Source: Novosphingobium sp. SG707
GTDB taxonomy: Bacteria; Pseudomonadota; Alphaproteobacteria; Sphingomonadales; Sphingomonadaceae
Direction: 5' to 3'
Assembly (NCBI RefSeq): GCF_012275515.1
Contig: NZ_JAAZQL010000002.1
Span: 372,001 to 436,000 of the forward strand
Length of the DNA stretch: 64,000 bases
Below are positions 1-8,135 of the stretch, piece after piece. How positions within the stretch are numbered: the first letter of the stretch is position 1; every line of letters starts with the position of its first letter. The notes under the pieces are model-generated. The model was not told the DNA's origin and did not search any database. It worked only from the letters and a program-made list of their open reading frames with translations. The position numbers were made by a program, and so were the translations under genes.

Positions 1-150
1 GCGCCCGGCGCCCCTCAGCCAGCCAAGCAGCCCTTTGGACGGGCGCCGCGAAAGATTCGGATCATGCGAGGTCATCGGCGCATTCTAGCCCAGGCCTATG
101 GAAAGCCTGTTGCCGCTTTGCACCGGATTTTTACGCAGTTCGCAGATTAA
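1..150 (+). CDS. C-terminal fragment of an unknown protein
   Basis: The first frame is open from the window edge to a TAA stop and gives the last 49 residues of a protein whose start lies outside the window. The fragment is basic (motifs RAPRKIRIMRGHRR and GKPVAALHRIF) and has no recognisable domain. Its stop overlaps the stop of the convergent membrane-protein gene by a few bases, an arrangement seen elsewhere in this window. Codon use is less GC-rich at third positions than in neighbouring genes, so this could be chance. It is reported as a probable partial gene only. Confidence 0.4.
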   Translation, partial: APGAPQPAKQPFGRAPRKIRIMRGHRRILAQAYGKPVAALHRIFTQFAD

Positions 151-1898
151 GGCTTGGCGGGCGGGGGATTGTCCTGAAACACCGTGGCGCCGGGGGGCAG
201 TTTCGACCAGTCGGCGGGGGTGACGCAGCAATAATTGCCGCTGCGATGGGCGATGTTTTGCAGAAAAGGCGGCAGCCGTTTGCAGCGCATCAGGATGCCA
301 TCGCTGTTCTGCGCGGCCAGATAGGCCACCGGATCATTGATCGAGCCGCGGAAATGCGGGGGCAGCACGGCCAGTTCGTGATCGGGCATCCGGCTCTGCA
401 TATAGGCGAAATAGGTGACATCATCGAGCAGCAGATGCCGCGCCTCACGGGGCATGGGCAGGTTGCATTGCCGGGCCGCGCCCATGATATCCTTATACGA
501 GGCGTGATAGCCGAAAACCGGCACCGACCAGGGATGCGAGGGCAACCAGTCACGTCGCTGGGCATCATCGATCAGGCGCGGGCCGTACAGGCCCGACACC
601 AGCACAATCGACAGCAGCATCAGCGGCCCGATCGCCAGCGCCAGCGTGCTGGTCCAACGGCGCAGGCCCTCCCAGCGATGGGGGCTGGCCATGGCCAGAA
701 TGATCGCCAGCATCAGCAGCGGCAGGACAAAGCTGGATTCGTAAGGGTTGCGGTCATACTGGCTGACGCACCAGATCGACACCGCGCCCAGCAGCATCAG
801 CGCGATCACCGGCTCGGGCGGGATGACCTTCTCTCGCCACATATTGCGTACACCGCCCACAAAGCTAATGATCGCGGCCAGCAGGGCGGTGGCCCAGATG
901 ATCGTCATGCCCCCGCGCCAGCCACTCATTTCGTCATCGCTGACCATGCCCACGGGCAGCCACATCGAGCGTGGGCTGACCGAGGGCGCAGCCTTGTCGA
1001 TATAGGCGGAGAGCTTGTAGTTCTGCAGAACCTTGAGGACCAGCTGCGTCTTGCCGATCGCGCCAATGTCGAGCTGTCCGGCAAGGTTGTTGCGGGCATG
1101 CATCTTGGCGATGACGGGATCGGCGGGGCATTCCACGCGGTTGATCCAATATTTCGCCGCGCTGCCCGTGGCCAGCAGCAGCAGCACAATGGCCACCCCC
1201 CGCGCAAACAGCGCCCGCCGCCCGCGACTGGCAAAGATGATGCAGGCGGCAAATGCAGGCACCACCAGCACCGCTTTGAAGTGATAGGACATGGCGATGA
1301 GCGCCAGCGCCAGAATGGTCAGCGAGCGGCGCCATGCCGTGCCGGGACTGGCGGTGGCGTTGGTATAGGCGATGCCGTTGAACGGCGCGAACAGATTGCC
1401 CGGCGAGCGCCAGCCCGCGCTGGCGATCAGCACGGCGGCCGTGGCGGCCAGAAAGATCGGCTGTTCCGGGCGGCTCCACACCAGAAGCAGCGGCATCACG
1501 CCCAGCCCCATCAGAGCCGAGGCGATGATGGCCAGCGAATGGCGTTCATCCGAACTGCGCCCGATCTGTTTGACCAGACGCAGCACCATGATGATGAACA
1601 CAATCGCATAGCCCACGCCCGAAACGCGCACGAACAGCGGATCGGGAAAGCGCGTGTTGAAAAAGGCCGAATACCATCGCACCGGCCACATGAAAAAGGG
1701 CGGTACGGCCAGCGTGTTGGGCCCGCAATTTTCCGAATAGAGCTTGTCCAGCCCATCGAGCCAGGCGCGTTCCTGAAGCCGCCAGCCGATTTCGTCGGAA
1801 TAGATCGGCAGAAACATCCCCGCGACCAGCGCGATCAGCAATCCTGCCACCACCACACGGCGCAGATTGGGAAACAGTCTGGTGTGATCAAGGGTCAT
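147..1898 (-). CDS. Polytopic membrane protein of unknown function
   Basis: This 583-residue protein has many hydrophobic segments, the first at about residues 15-33 and others near 90-107, 120-160, 190-245, 330-350, 365-380 and 390-440. A C-terminal soluble part of roughly 140 residues is probably periplasmic. The overall plan of an early charged loop, many membrane spans and a hydrophilic tail resembles GT-C type glycosyltransferases or their relatives, but I see no diagnostic motif and do not assign that activity. It stands alone, convergent with the fragment at the window edge and separated from gcrA by a strong hairpin. The ATG start has no obvious ribosome binding site. Confidence 0.75.
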   Translation of the reverse strand: MTLDHTRLFPNLRRVVVAGLLIALVAGMFLPIYSDEIGWRLQERAWLDGLDKLYSENCGPNTLAVPPFFMWPVRWYSAFFNTRFPDPLFVRVSGVGYAIVFIIMVLRLVKQIGRSSDERHSLAIIASALMGLGVMPLLLVWSRPEQPIFLAATAAVLIASAGWRSPGNLFAPFNGIAYTNATASPGTAWRRSLTILALALIAMSYHFKAVLVVPAFAACIIFASRGRRALFARGVAIVLLLLATGSAAKYWINRVECPADPVIAKMHARNNLAGQLDIGAIGKTQLVLKVLQNYKLSAYIDKAAPSVSPRSMWLPVGMVSDDEMSGWRGGMTIIWATALLAAIISFVGGVRNMWREKVIPPEPVIALMLLGAVSIWCVSQYDRNPYESSFVLPLLMLAIILAMASPHRWEGLRRWTSTLALAIGPLMLLSIVLVSGLYGPRLIDDAQRRDWLPSHPWSVPVFGYHASYKDIMGAARQCNLPMPREARHLLLDDVTYFAYMQSRMPDHELAVLPPHFRGSINDPVAYLAAQNSDGILMRCKRLPPFLQNIAHRSGNYCCVTPADWSKLPPGATVFQDNPPPAKP

Positions 1899-1948
1899 GA
1901 AAACGGTGCGCGCCCCAAAAATTGCGGTTTGGATGTGGCCAAATGCAA

Positions 1949-1989
1949 CAGGGCGCGCAAGTGGCCGATCATGCCACTTGCGCGCCCTG
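1949..1989. terminator. 17-bp perfect hairpin downstream of gcrA
   Basis: Positions 1949-1965 and 1973-1989 form a perfect 17-bp inverted repeat with a 7-base loop. It lies between the gcrA stop and the start of the membrane-protein gene, both on the - strand, so it most likely terminates gcrA transcription. There is no clean T-run on either side, so termination by the stem alone is inferred. Confidence 0.55.
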
Positions 1990-2005
1990 GCTGCTCAACA
2001 GGAAC

Positions 2006-2707
2006 TTATCGCACGCGCGGATTGCCAAAAGGCAGCGGCGGCGGGGGGCGGCGATGGCCGCGCGGCAATTGCGCCTGATAGGCGCGGCCGCAATGTTCGA
2101 CGCAATAGGGGAAACCGGGGTTCACCTTCTCGCCGCAGAAATGGAAATCCGGTTCGCCCGGATGGCCCATCGGCCAGCGGCAGATACGGTCGTTCAGATC
2201 CAGCAGGCTGGTCTTGTCGGCAATATCGGCGCTGGGCTTGGCGGGCACGAGGCGGCGCGGCGGGGCGGGGGGAATGGGGGCCTGCTGCTCACCCGGACCC
2301 TGACGCAGAAAACCGCCGGGGCCGACCGAGACGATGCGCGGGGCAGGCGGAGCGGCCGGAGCATCGCCCGAAGGCGCGGCAGGCGCAGCAGCGACAGGCG
2401 CGGGCGGCGGTGCCACAGGGGCGGCAGGCGCCGGGCGCGGAGCGGGCGCCGCAGCGCGGGGCGCGGGCGCTTCGACAGGGGCGGGGCGGGGCGGCGGCGG
2501 CGCGGCCTGAACCGGGGCGGGCGCGGCTTCCTCGTGGCGATCATTCGACTTGACCGGGCTGGGGCGGGCCTTGAGCCCGAGACGGTGCGCCTTGCCGATC
2601 ACGGCATTGCGCGACACGCCGCCCAATTCCTCAGCGATCTGGCTGGCGGTGGCGCCGCCTTCCCACATGCGGGTCAGTTTGTCGATGCGTTCTTCGGTCC
2701 AGCTCAT
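2006..2707 (-). CDS. gcrA: GcrA family cell-cycle regulator
   Basis: GcrA is an alphaproteobacterial transcription factor that works with sigma-70 RNA polymerase at promoters carrying CcrM-methylated GANTC sites. The protein starts with MSWTEERIDKL, a typical GcrA N-terminus, followed by the helix-turn-helix stretch GGVSRNAVIGKAHRLGL at about residues 30-46. The C-terminal cysteine/histidine domain is also present (CRWPMGHPGEPDFHFCGE, then YCVEHCGRAYQ). In between is a Pro/Ala-rich linker of about 100 residues, which makes this protein (233 aa) longer than the roughly 170-aa Caulobacter protein. An in-frame upstream extension of 24 residues exists, but it lacks family similarity, so the ATG at 2707 was chosen. 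It is transcribed divergently from the ABC permease gene. Confidence 0.93.
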   Translation of the reverse strand: MSWTEERIDKLTRMWEGGATASQIAEELGGVSRNAVIGKAHRLGLKARPSPVKSNDRHEEAAPAPVQAAPPPPRPAPVEAPAPRAAAPAPRPAPAAPVAPPPAPVAAAPAAPSGDAPAAPPAPRIVSVGPGGFLRQGPGEQQAPIPPAPPRRLVPAKPSADIADKTSLLDLNDRICRWPMGHPGEPDFHFCGEKVNPGFPYCVEHCGRAYQAQLPRGHRRPPPPLPFGNPRVR

Positions 2708-2818
2708 GCGTGCCTTGCTGCCTTTTGTCCTGAAATCTTCCGCTCGCCCTAATGTGGGGTGATTGAAAGCGCGGTGCAAGTCTTGCCAGCCCGCGCGCTA
2801 CCCGATAGTCGGGCAAGC

Positions 2819-3712
2819 ATGGCCGATCAACCCCGCAATGCCGCCCAGACCGCCGCTATCACCGATGATTCGCCGGTTCGCCCCCGTTTAAGGCAATTTC
2901 CTGTGCAGGGAGAGCCGCTGATCCATGGCATTAACCGCCTTGGGCTGTGGACTCTCTACATGAAGGAGGTGCGCCGCTTCATCAAGGTGCAGACCCAGAC
3001 CATCTGGGCACCGGCGGTGACGACTCTGCTGTTTCTGGTGATTTTTACCGTGGCGATGGGGCGCGGGGGGCGGATCGTGCTGGGGGTGAACTTTGCCACC
3101 TTCGTCGCGCCGGGCCTGATCATGATGGGCATGATGAACAATGCGTTCCAGAATGCCTCGTTCAGCTTCCTTGCGGGCAAGATCCAGGGGACCATCGTCG
3201 ACTTCCTGACGCCGCCCCTGACGGCGGCTGAATTGATGGCCGGGATGATCGCCGGGGCGATGACGCGCGGCATTCTGGTCGGGCTGGCGCTGGCGGGGGC
3301 GATGCTGCTGTGGCCGGGGGTGACGCTGAGTGTGGCGCATCCCTGGGCGGTGGTTTGGTTCGGGTTGATGGGCACGATGCTGCTCTCGCTGATCGGGCTG
3401 CTCTCGTCGGTCTGGGCGGAGAAGTTCGATCATAACGCCGCCGTGACCAATTTCGTGGTGCAGCCCTTGGCGCTGCTCTCGGGCACGTTTTACGTTATCG
3501 ACAACCTGGCCCCCGCGTTTCAGTCGGTCAGCCGGGTCAACCCCTTCTTCTATGTGATTTCCGGCTTCCGCTTCGGCTTTCTGGGGCAAAGCGACATTGG
3601 CGCGACCAATCAGGCGGTACTGCATGGCGCGCTGGGTCTGGCGGCGCTCAATGCCGTGATCGGCGTGGTGACCTATCTGGTGCTGAAATCGGGGTGGAAG
3701 CTCAAGGGTTGA
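2819..3712 (+). CDS. ABC-2 type transporter permease
   Basis: This is an inner-membrane permease subunit of the ABC-2 family (YadH/DrrB-like), which exports lipids, polysaccharides or drugs together with a separate ATPase. After about 60 cytoplasmic residues there are six hydrophobic segments. The ABC-2 signature region is visible in the loop GTIVDFLTPPLTAAELMAG and the stretch LSGTFYVIDNLAPAFQSVSRVNPFFYVISGFRFG. The frame is open further upstream to a GTG at 2759, but the ATG at 2819 (MADQPRN) gives the usual length. No ATP-binding subunit is adjacent on either side, so the partner must be elsewhere. The gene ends at a strong hairpin terminator. Confidence 0.88.
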   Translation: MADQPRNAAQTAAITDDSPVRPRLRQFPVQGEPLIHGINRLGLWTLYMKEVRRFIKVQTQTIWAPAVTTLLFLVIFTVAMGRGGRIVLGVNFATFVAPGLIMMGMMNNAFQNASFSFLAGKIQGTIVDFLTPPLTAAELMAGMIAGAMTRGILVGLALAGAMLLWPGVTLSVAHPWAVVWFGLMGTMLLSLIGLLSSVWAEKFDHNAAVTNFVVQPLALLSGTFYVIDNLAPAFQSVSRVNPFFYVISGFRFGFLGQSDIGATNQAVLHGALGLAALNAVIGVVTYLVLKSGWKLKG

Positions 3713-3735
3713 TCCTTTCGGCCAAGCCGGGCGAC

Positions 3736-3771
3736 AAAAAACCCGCCGGGGCGATCCTCGGCGGGTTTTTT
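3736..3771. terminator. Bidirectional intrinsic terminator
   Basis: A 13-base perfect inverted repeat reads AAAAAACCCGCCG, a 10-base loop, then its complement ending in six T. It is symmetrical, with a GC stem and U-tract in both directions. It therefore fits a shared terminator for the ABC permease gene (+) and the convergent hspQ gene (-). Confidence 0.93.
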
Positions 3772-3792
3772 GTTTCCGTGGCGGGTCTGACC

Positions 3793-4173
3793 TCAGTGGC
3801 TCAACCCGGCGCGCAGCCTGTAGCGGGCCCCGTCAAACGGCTCGAACACCTGCGGCAGGGCAGGGTGTTCGACCGGATCGCCGCCTGTGTCGCGGATCAG
3901 GTTCTGTTGGCTGACATAGGCGATATAGCTGTCCTCCTCGCTCTCGGCAAAGAGGTGGTAGTAGGGCTGGTCGCGGTCGGGGCGTAGCTCTTGCGGAATG
4001 GATTCGTACCATTCCTCGCTGTTGGCGAACACAGGATCGACATCGAACACCACACCGCGAAAATCATGGTCGCGGTGGCGTACAACATCGCCGATCGCAA
4101 AGCGGGCCTGTGCGGCGCGAGGTACGTCAATCCGACGTCCGGCCTGGGGAGAGAAGAAACTCGTTCTGTCCAT
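3793..4173 (-). CDS. hspQ: Heat shock protein HspQ / hemimethylated DNA-binding domain protein
   Basis: HspQ (YccV) binds hemimethylated DNA in vitro and in enterobacteria acts as a protease specificity factor in heat stress. The 126-residue protein carries the conserved core: ARFAIGDVVRHRDHDFRGVVFDVDP near residues 24-48, then EEWYESIPQ, PYYHLFAE and YVSQQNL. Its length is close to the family norm. The reading frame is open for another 103 codons upstream, but that part runs through the tRNA-Ser gene and has no protein character, so the ATG at 4173 was chosen. It is convergent with the permease gene across a shared terminator. Confidence 0.92.
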   Translation of the reverse strand: MDRTSFFSPQAGRRIDVPRAAQARFAIGDVVRHRDHDFRGVVFDVDPVFANSEEWYESIPQELRPDRDQPYYHLFAESEEDSYIAYVSQQNLIRDTGGDPVEHPALPQVFEPFDGARYRLRAGLSH

Positions 4174-4327
4174 GATGGGAAATATAGGCCTGTTGCAGCG
4201 CAAAACAAGGCGCGCATCAGAAAATCCACAGCCATGTGAAATTAGGGCTTGGCAAGGTATGATTCGTTGGCTAGAGGGCGGCTCCCGACCGGGACGAAGC
4301 CCTTGCGGTTTCATCCAAAACCTCTGC

Positions 4328-4417
4328 GGAGAGGTGGCAGAGTGGTCGAATGCACCGCACTCGAAATGCGGCATACTCGTGAGGGTATCCAGGGTTCGAA
4401 TCCCTGCCTCTCCGCCA
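4328..4417 (+). tRNA. tRNA-Ser (CGA)
   Basis: The acceptor stem GGAGAGG (4328-4334) pairs with CCTCTCC (4407-4413), followed by discriminator G and an encoded CCA. The anticodon stem CCGCA/TGCGG encloses the loop CTCGAAA with anticodon CGA at 4362-4364. A long variable arm (CATACTCGTGAGGGTAT) identifies a class II serine tRNA, and the T-loop reads GGTTCGAATCC. It should read UCG codons. An integrase relic follows about 165 bases downstream, which fits past use of this tRNA as an attachment site. Confidence 0.97.
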
Positions 4418-4582
4418 CTTACCCCTCCAGAGGGGTGCGCAACAGTCCACTCGGATTGACGTTTTTTCTTAAAAATCGACACTTAACGGCCTGAGGCGAC
4501 CATAACGGTCCATACGCCTCCACTCATGGCGTGGGTTCGATTCGTGGTCTCGGCGTTTGGAAAACGTGGTTCGGCGATGACT

Positions 4583-4863
4583 ATGTTGAGCGACGCAAAA
4601 ATCCGCGCGACAAGGCCTGCAAGCTTACCGACAGACATCGGCTTTACCCTCTGGTGAGGCCGAACGGCTCCAAACTCTGGAAGTGGAATTACGCCTTCGA
4701 TGGCGTGCGGAAAACGATGGCCTTCGGGAGTTACCCGGCGGTCAGCCTCGTCGCAGCGCGGGGCAAGCGCGACGAGACACGTGCACAACTCGATGATGGC
4801 AGGGACCCTTCCTCGATCAGGATGTTCATAAAGGGGGCGGCCACTCACTATCTTCACCATTGA
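4583..4863 (+). pseudogene. Decayed phage-type tyrosine integrase, N-terminal remnant
   Basis: From the ATG at 4583 one frame reads MLSDAKIRATRPA, the classic start of tRNA-targeting prophage integrases with the DUF4102 arm-binding domain. The homology then continues in another frame with KLTDRHRLYPLVRPNGSKLW, FDGVRKTMAFGSYPAVSL and ARGKRDETRAQLDDGRDPS, ending near 4812. This implies a frameshift between about 4610 and 4625. Everything after the DUF4102 domain is missing, including the core-binding and catalytic R-H-R-Y domains, so the gene cannot make a working integrase. It sits just downstream of tRNA-Ser, the usual place for such integrases. Confidence 0.85.
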
Positions 4864-5179
4864 GATAGTGTTGTCCTGCCGAAAGTCTTCTATTTGGAGC
4901 GTTGGATAGTCAGGCGCCAGGTCCCACGGAATGCGTTCCGGCCGTAATCTGAGCTTCGGCTGTTGGACTTGACCGTTTTGACAAATGGTAAGCTTGGGAC
5001 GACAACCTCGGCTACCAGTTCAGCCCGATCGCAGGCCCTGATATGGCAATGGAGGTTGCTATGCGGTGTCGATCTCTTGACGGCCGGGGAATTATAAAAA
5101 TAATCTAACTTTTGATCCATATTAAAAACATTGACTGCACAATATGCCATCACGCCTTCACTTTGTGGAGGAGCTTAAG
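4864..5179. other. Intergenic stretch between integrase relic and hpaD
   Basis: I see no gene here. The stretch is lower in GC than its surroundings, with an A/T-rich patch at about 5085-5145 that probably holds the hpaD promoter and regulator site. The segment ATATT-N17-AATAT lies about 40 bases before the hpaD start. I could not pick -35/-10 boxes with confidence. The first part may be further debris of the lost integrative element. Confidence 0.5.
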
Positions 5180-6031
5180 ATGGGCAAAATTGTTTACGCG
5201 GCCAAGATCACTCACATCCCGCGCATGATCCTGTCGGAGCAGCCCGGCCCGCTGCATGGGTGTCGCGACGACGCCGTCGAGGGGTTGCGCGAGGTTGGGC
5301 GCCGGATTCTCGATGCGGGGGCGGAAACGCTGATTGTGCTTGATACGCACTGGCTCAGCAATGCGGGCTATCATGTCAACTGTGCGTCACACTTTGATGG
5401 CGTCTATTCGAGCAGTGAGTTTCCGACTCAGTTGAAGGATCTGGAATATCACGCGCCCGGTGATCCTGAACTGGGCCATGCCATCGCGGCTGCCGCCTCG
5501 GCCGCCGGGGTGCCGACCTTTGCGCATGAAAACAAGGCGATGGGGCTTGAATATGGCACGCTTGTGCCTTTGCACTTTATGAATACCGGCGACAGATTGA
5601 AGGTCGTCTCCATGTCGGGCTGGCTGGCCTGGGCGTCCATCGACGAGAGCCGGAAGGTCGGGGCCGCCTTGCGCGCCGCCATCGAGGCTTCGGATCGCAA
5701 GGTGGCGGTGCTGGCCAGTGGTTCGCTGTCGCATCGCATTCACGACAATGCGGTCGTGCTCGATCACCCCTATGAGATCAGTGACGAATTCAACCGCCAG
5801 TGCGATCTGCGCGCGCTTGATCTGTGGACGCAGGGGCGCTGGAAGGAGTTTGCGGGGATGCTGCCGACCTATGCGCGCGCTTGCAGCGGCGAGGGTTGGA
5901 TGCATGATACGGCGATGCTGATGGGGACGCTCGGCTGGGATGCCTATCAAGGTTGCGCCGAGGTGATCGTCCCCTATTTCATTGCTTCGGGCACCGGGCA
6001 GGTGATTGCCCAGTTCCCGCTCGCGGCCTGA
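5180..6031 (+). CDS. hpaD: 3,4-dihydroxyphenylacetate 2,3-dioxygenase (class III extradiol, HpaD-like)
   Basis: This enzyme opens the aromatic ring of homoprotocatechuate (3,4-dihydroxyphenylacetate) next to the catechol hydroxyls, using non-haem Fe(II) and O2. The 283-residue protein follows the enterobacterial HpaD pattern from end to end: start MGKIVYAAKITHIPRM, then DTHW, LEYGTLVP, VLASGSLSHR and GEGWMHDTAMLMGTLGWD, ending in SGTGQVIAQFPL. Likely iron ligands are His12, His57 and Glu238, with His185 as the acid/base histidine of LigB-type enzymes. The start at 5180 is fixed by GGAGGAG at 5167-5173; the in-frame ATG at 5144 lacks a site. The substrate could be a related catechol, since the rest of the hpa pathway is not all present here. 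Confidence 0.88.
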   Translation: MGKIVYAAKITHIPRMILSEQPGPLHGCRDDAVEGLREVGRRILDAGAETLIVLDTHWLSNAGYHVNCASHFDGVYSSSEFPTQLKDLEYHAPGDPELGHAIAAAASAAGVPTFAHENKAMGLEYGTLVPLHFMNTGDRLKVVSMSGWLAWASIDESRKVGAALRAAIEASDRKVAVLASGSLSHRIHDNAVVLDHPYEISDEFNRQCDLRALDLWTQGRWKEFAGMLPTYARACSGEGWMHDTAMLMGTLGWDAYQGCAEVIVPYFIASGTGQVIAQFPLAA

Positions 6032-6097
6032 TGCCCTGATCAGTGGTTTCCATCGCGGGGCCGTCCTGTTTATTTTGCATATCTTTGCAAAAGATGA

Positions 6098-6118
6098 TAT
6101 TGTTAAGTATCAACAATA
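6098..6118. promoter_or_regulatory. Inverted repeat upstream of LysR gene, candidate operator
   Basis: TATTGTT and AACAATA form a 7-bp perfect inverted repeat separated by 7 bases, inside an A/T-rich patch about 70 bases before the LysR start. Size and symmetry fit a LysR-type box (T-N11-A). Autoregulation by the downstream gene is inferred. A nearby direct repeat of TTTGCA (6075-6089) may be part of the same control region. Confidence 0.4.
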
Positions 6119-6184
6119 AATAACGGCAGGCATGGCTGGCGGCTCGGTCATGCTCGACCTTCGCGGTGTGAGATTGGGGGGAGG

Positions 6185-7147
6185 ATGGCGGACATAACTG
6201 AGGTTAATGCAAATATCGATTTGATGCAGTTGCGTTACTTCGTGGCCGTCGTCGACGCGGGCAGTATTTCCAAGGCATCGCGCCTGTGCAACATCGCGCA
6301 ACCGGCACTGTCGAAGCGCATTGCCAATCTTGAATTTGCCATGCGTGTGCCTCTGCTGCATCGCGGACATACGGGGATACGGGCGACCGAGCAGGGGCTT
6401 TTGCTGTATCAGGCGGCGCAGCGTGTTCTGCATGATATGGCCAAGGTGATCGATCAGGTCCACTCCGCCGAAGACAATCCGGTCGGCGAGGTAAGGGTGG
6501 GTTGCGTCAACAGTCTGACGCGCATGATCGGCCCCGCGCTGGCCAGGCGGGTGCGCGAGGCCTATCCCAATGTCAGGCTCTCGTTTGTGGCAGGCCAAAG
6601 CGGCGATCTGTATCGGGCGCTGTGCGATGGATTGCTCGATCTGGGGCTGTTGGTGCATGACAAGGAAATTGGCAGCCTGGACATCGATCTCCTGCTGACC
6701 GAGGAACTCTTCCTTGTCGCCAGCCCCGACTTGCCCGGCCTGCCGCCTGAAGATGTGATCGCGCCCGAACAATTGTCCGGTCTGCCCTTTGTCTTTCCCA
6801 CGGCGCGGTCTTTTGCCAGCGGGCGTTATCTGCTCGAATATCTGCGCCATCGCGGCATCCATCTCAACATTCAGGCCGAAATCGACGGCGAGGCCATTCG
6901 CGATCTTATTGCGGGCTCGTTTGGGGCCTGCATCCTGCCCGCCAGCTTCGTTGAAAGCGACATTGCCAGTGGGCGCGTATGCCTGAAACGTCTGCGCGAC
7001 TTGCCGCTGCGCCGTGATCTGGCCCTGTGTTCTGCCAATGATCGCCCGCGCACTCTTGCGGCCCGGGTGCTGGCCCGCGAACTCAAACAGATGCTGACGG
7101 AGGAGCTGATGCGCACGGCCTGGCGGCATGTGCGGATCGCGGGCTGA
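6185..7147 (+). CDS. LysR family transcriptional regulator
   Basis: This is a LysR-type regulator, probably controlling the neighbouring dioxygenase genes. The N-terminal winged helix-turn-helix is clear (MQLRYFVAVVDAGSISKASR, then AQPALSKRIANLE), followed by the linker helix and a periplasmic-binding-protein-like effector domain from about residue 100. The SISKASRLCNIAQPALS pattern is of the NAC/CatR-like type often tied to aromatic degradation. Start choice is uncertain. The ATG at 6185 follows GGGGGGAGG with no spacer, while the ATG at 6224 (MQLRYF) begins where most LysR proteins do but lacks a binding site. It sits between hpaD and the TauD-type gene, all on the + strand. Confidence 0.9.
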   Translation: MADITEVNANIDLMQLRYFVAVVDAGSISKASRLCNIAQPALSKRIANLEFAMRVPLLHRGHTGIRATEQGLLLYQAAQRVLHDMAKVIDQVHSAEDNPVGEVRVGCVNSLTRMIGPALARRVREAYPNVRLSFVAGQSGDLYRALCDGLLDLGLLVHDKEIGSLDIDLLLTEELFLVASPDLPGLPPEDVIAPEQLSGLPFVFPTARSFASGRYLLEYLRHRGIHLNIQAEIDGEAIRDLIAGSFGACILPASFVESDIASGRVCLKRLRDLPLRRDLALCSANDRPRTLAARVLARELKQMLTEELMRTAWRHVRIAG

Positions 7148-7259
7148 AGCATGCCATAGATTTCGCGCATACCCCCATCACCATACAGGATTAGAACTGC
7201 GCCGACCTATGTGTGAAGGAGTTCACACCAACAAGAATTCACATGCGGAGAGATCAGAC

Positions 7260-8135
7260 ATGTCGATCACCTTTGAGCAGGTGGGCAGGACATTTGCGGG
7301 GAAAGCCGAAGGGATTGCGCTGTCACCACCATGCGATGCCGGCACAATCCAGACCATCCTTGCGGCGCTCGACCGCTTCGGGGTGGTGGTGCTGGCCGGT
7401 CAGAAAATGACGCCTGATGAGCAGATCGCCTTCAGCGAGCAATTGGGGCCGCTGGAAAACTCCGATGAAGGCAATCCGAAATATCGCAAGCTGCGCGAGG
7501 ACATGAAATACACCGACCAGCGCGTGTCGGAAATTTCCAATCTGGTGGATGGCGCGACCATTCTTGGCGCCACCGACATGCGCCGGATTTTCCAATATGC
7601 GAACCAGTTTTGGCATGCCGACAGCACGTTCCGCCCGGTGCGCGCCCGATACACCTTCCTTCAGGCGATCCTGGTGCCGCGGGATGGCGGCGATACCGAA
7701 TTCGCCGATATGGCAACGGCGTGCGAAGAGCTGCCTCAGGCGCTGCGCGAGGAGGCCGAAGGGCTGATCGGCATTCACAGCCCGCGCACCATCATGGACC
7801 ATCTGGGCGCCACGCGGCCCGATCAGGGCGGGTTCTTCAGCGAACTGCCCGATCAACCGCGCCCGATCATCGAAACGCACCCCGGTTCCGGCCGTCAGGT
7901 TTTGAACATCGGTTCGCACCTCTCCCATATCGAGGGGATGCCGATGCCGGAAGGGCGGGCGTTGATCGCGGCGCTGCGCGAACATGCGTGCGATCCGCGC
8001 TATCGCTATCGTCACCGCTGGACGCCGGGTGATCTTGTCATCTGGGACAACCGCTCGACCCTGCACCGCGCATGTCGTTACCGTGAGAATGATCAGCCGC
8101 GCCAACTGGTGCGCACCTTGGTGGAAGACAGATGA
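7260..8135 (+). CDS. TauD/TfdA family Fe(II)/2-oxoglutarate-dependent dioxygenase
   Basis: Members of this family hydroxylate a substrate while decarboxylating 2-oxoglutarate. TfdA, for example, cleaves the ether of 2,4-D and TauD releases sulfite from taurine. The 291-residue protein has the metal motif FWHADSTF (His119, Asp121) and a C-terminal His269, followed 16 residues later by Arg285 in LVRT, which should bind 2-oxoglutarate. The region FGVVVLAGQKMTPDEQIAFSEQLG is also typical. The start at 7260 follows GGAG at 7247-7250. An in-frame extension upstream overlaps the LysR gene and is not protein-like. Its stop overlaps the SDR start as ATGA, so the two are translationally coupled. The substrate is unknown; a ring-linked ether or side chain of an aromatic acid is plausible. 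Confidence 0.9.
   Translation: MSITFEQVGRTFAGKAEGIALSPPCDAGTIQTILAALDRFGVVVLAGQKMTPDEQIAFSEQLGPLENSDEGNPKYRKLREDMKYTDQRVSEISNLVDGATILGATDMRRIFQYANQFWHADSTFRPVRARYTFLQAILVPRDGGDTEFADMATACEELPQALREEAEGLIGIHSPRTIMDHLGATRPDQGGFFSELPDQPRPIIETHPGSGRQVLNIGSHLSHIEGMPMPEGRALIAALREHACDPRYRYRHRWTPGDLVIWDNRSTLHRACRYRENDQPRQLVRTLVEDR

Noticed and set aside
246..2078. Long + strand open frame opposite the membrane-protein gene
   Set aside because: It is rich in His, Gln, Arg and Gly with no domain pattern, typical of the antisense frame of a GC-rich gene. The - strand product has clear membrane helices.
4421..4436. Small hairpin ACCCCT/AGGGGT right after tRNA-Ser as terminator
   Set aside because: Only six base pairs and no T-run next to it. 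The T6 further on is 20 bases away, so termination here is not supported.
4520..4550. GGGTTCGATTC near 4530, resembling a tRNA T-loop and possible att repeat
   Set aside because: Only about ten bases match. The flanks do not repeat the tRNA-Ser 3' end, so it does not support an attachment-site duplication.
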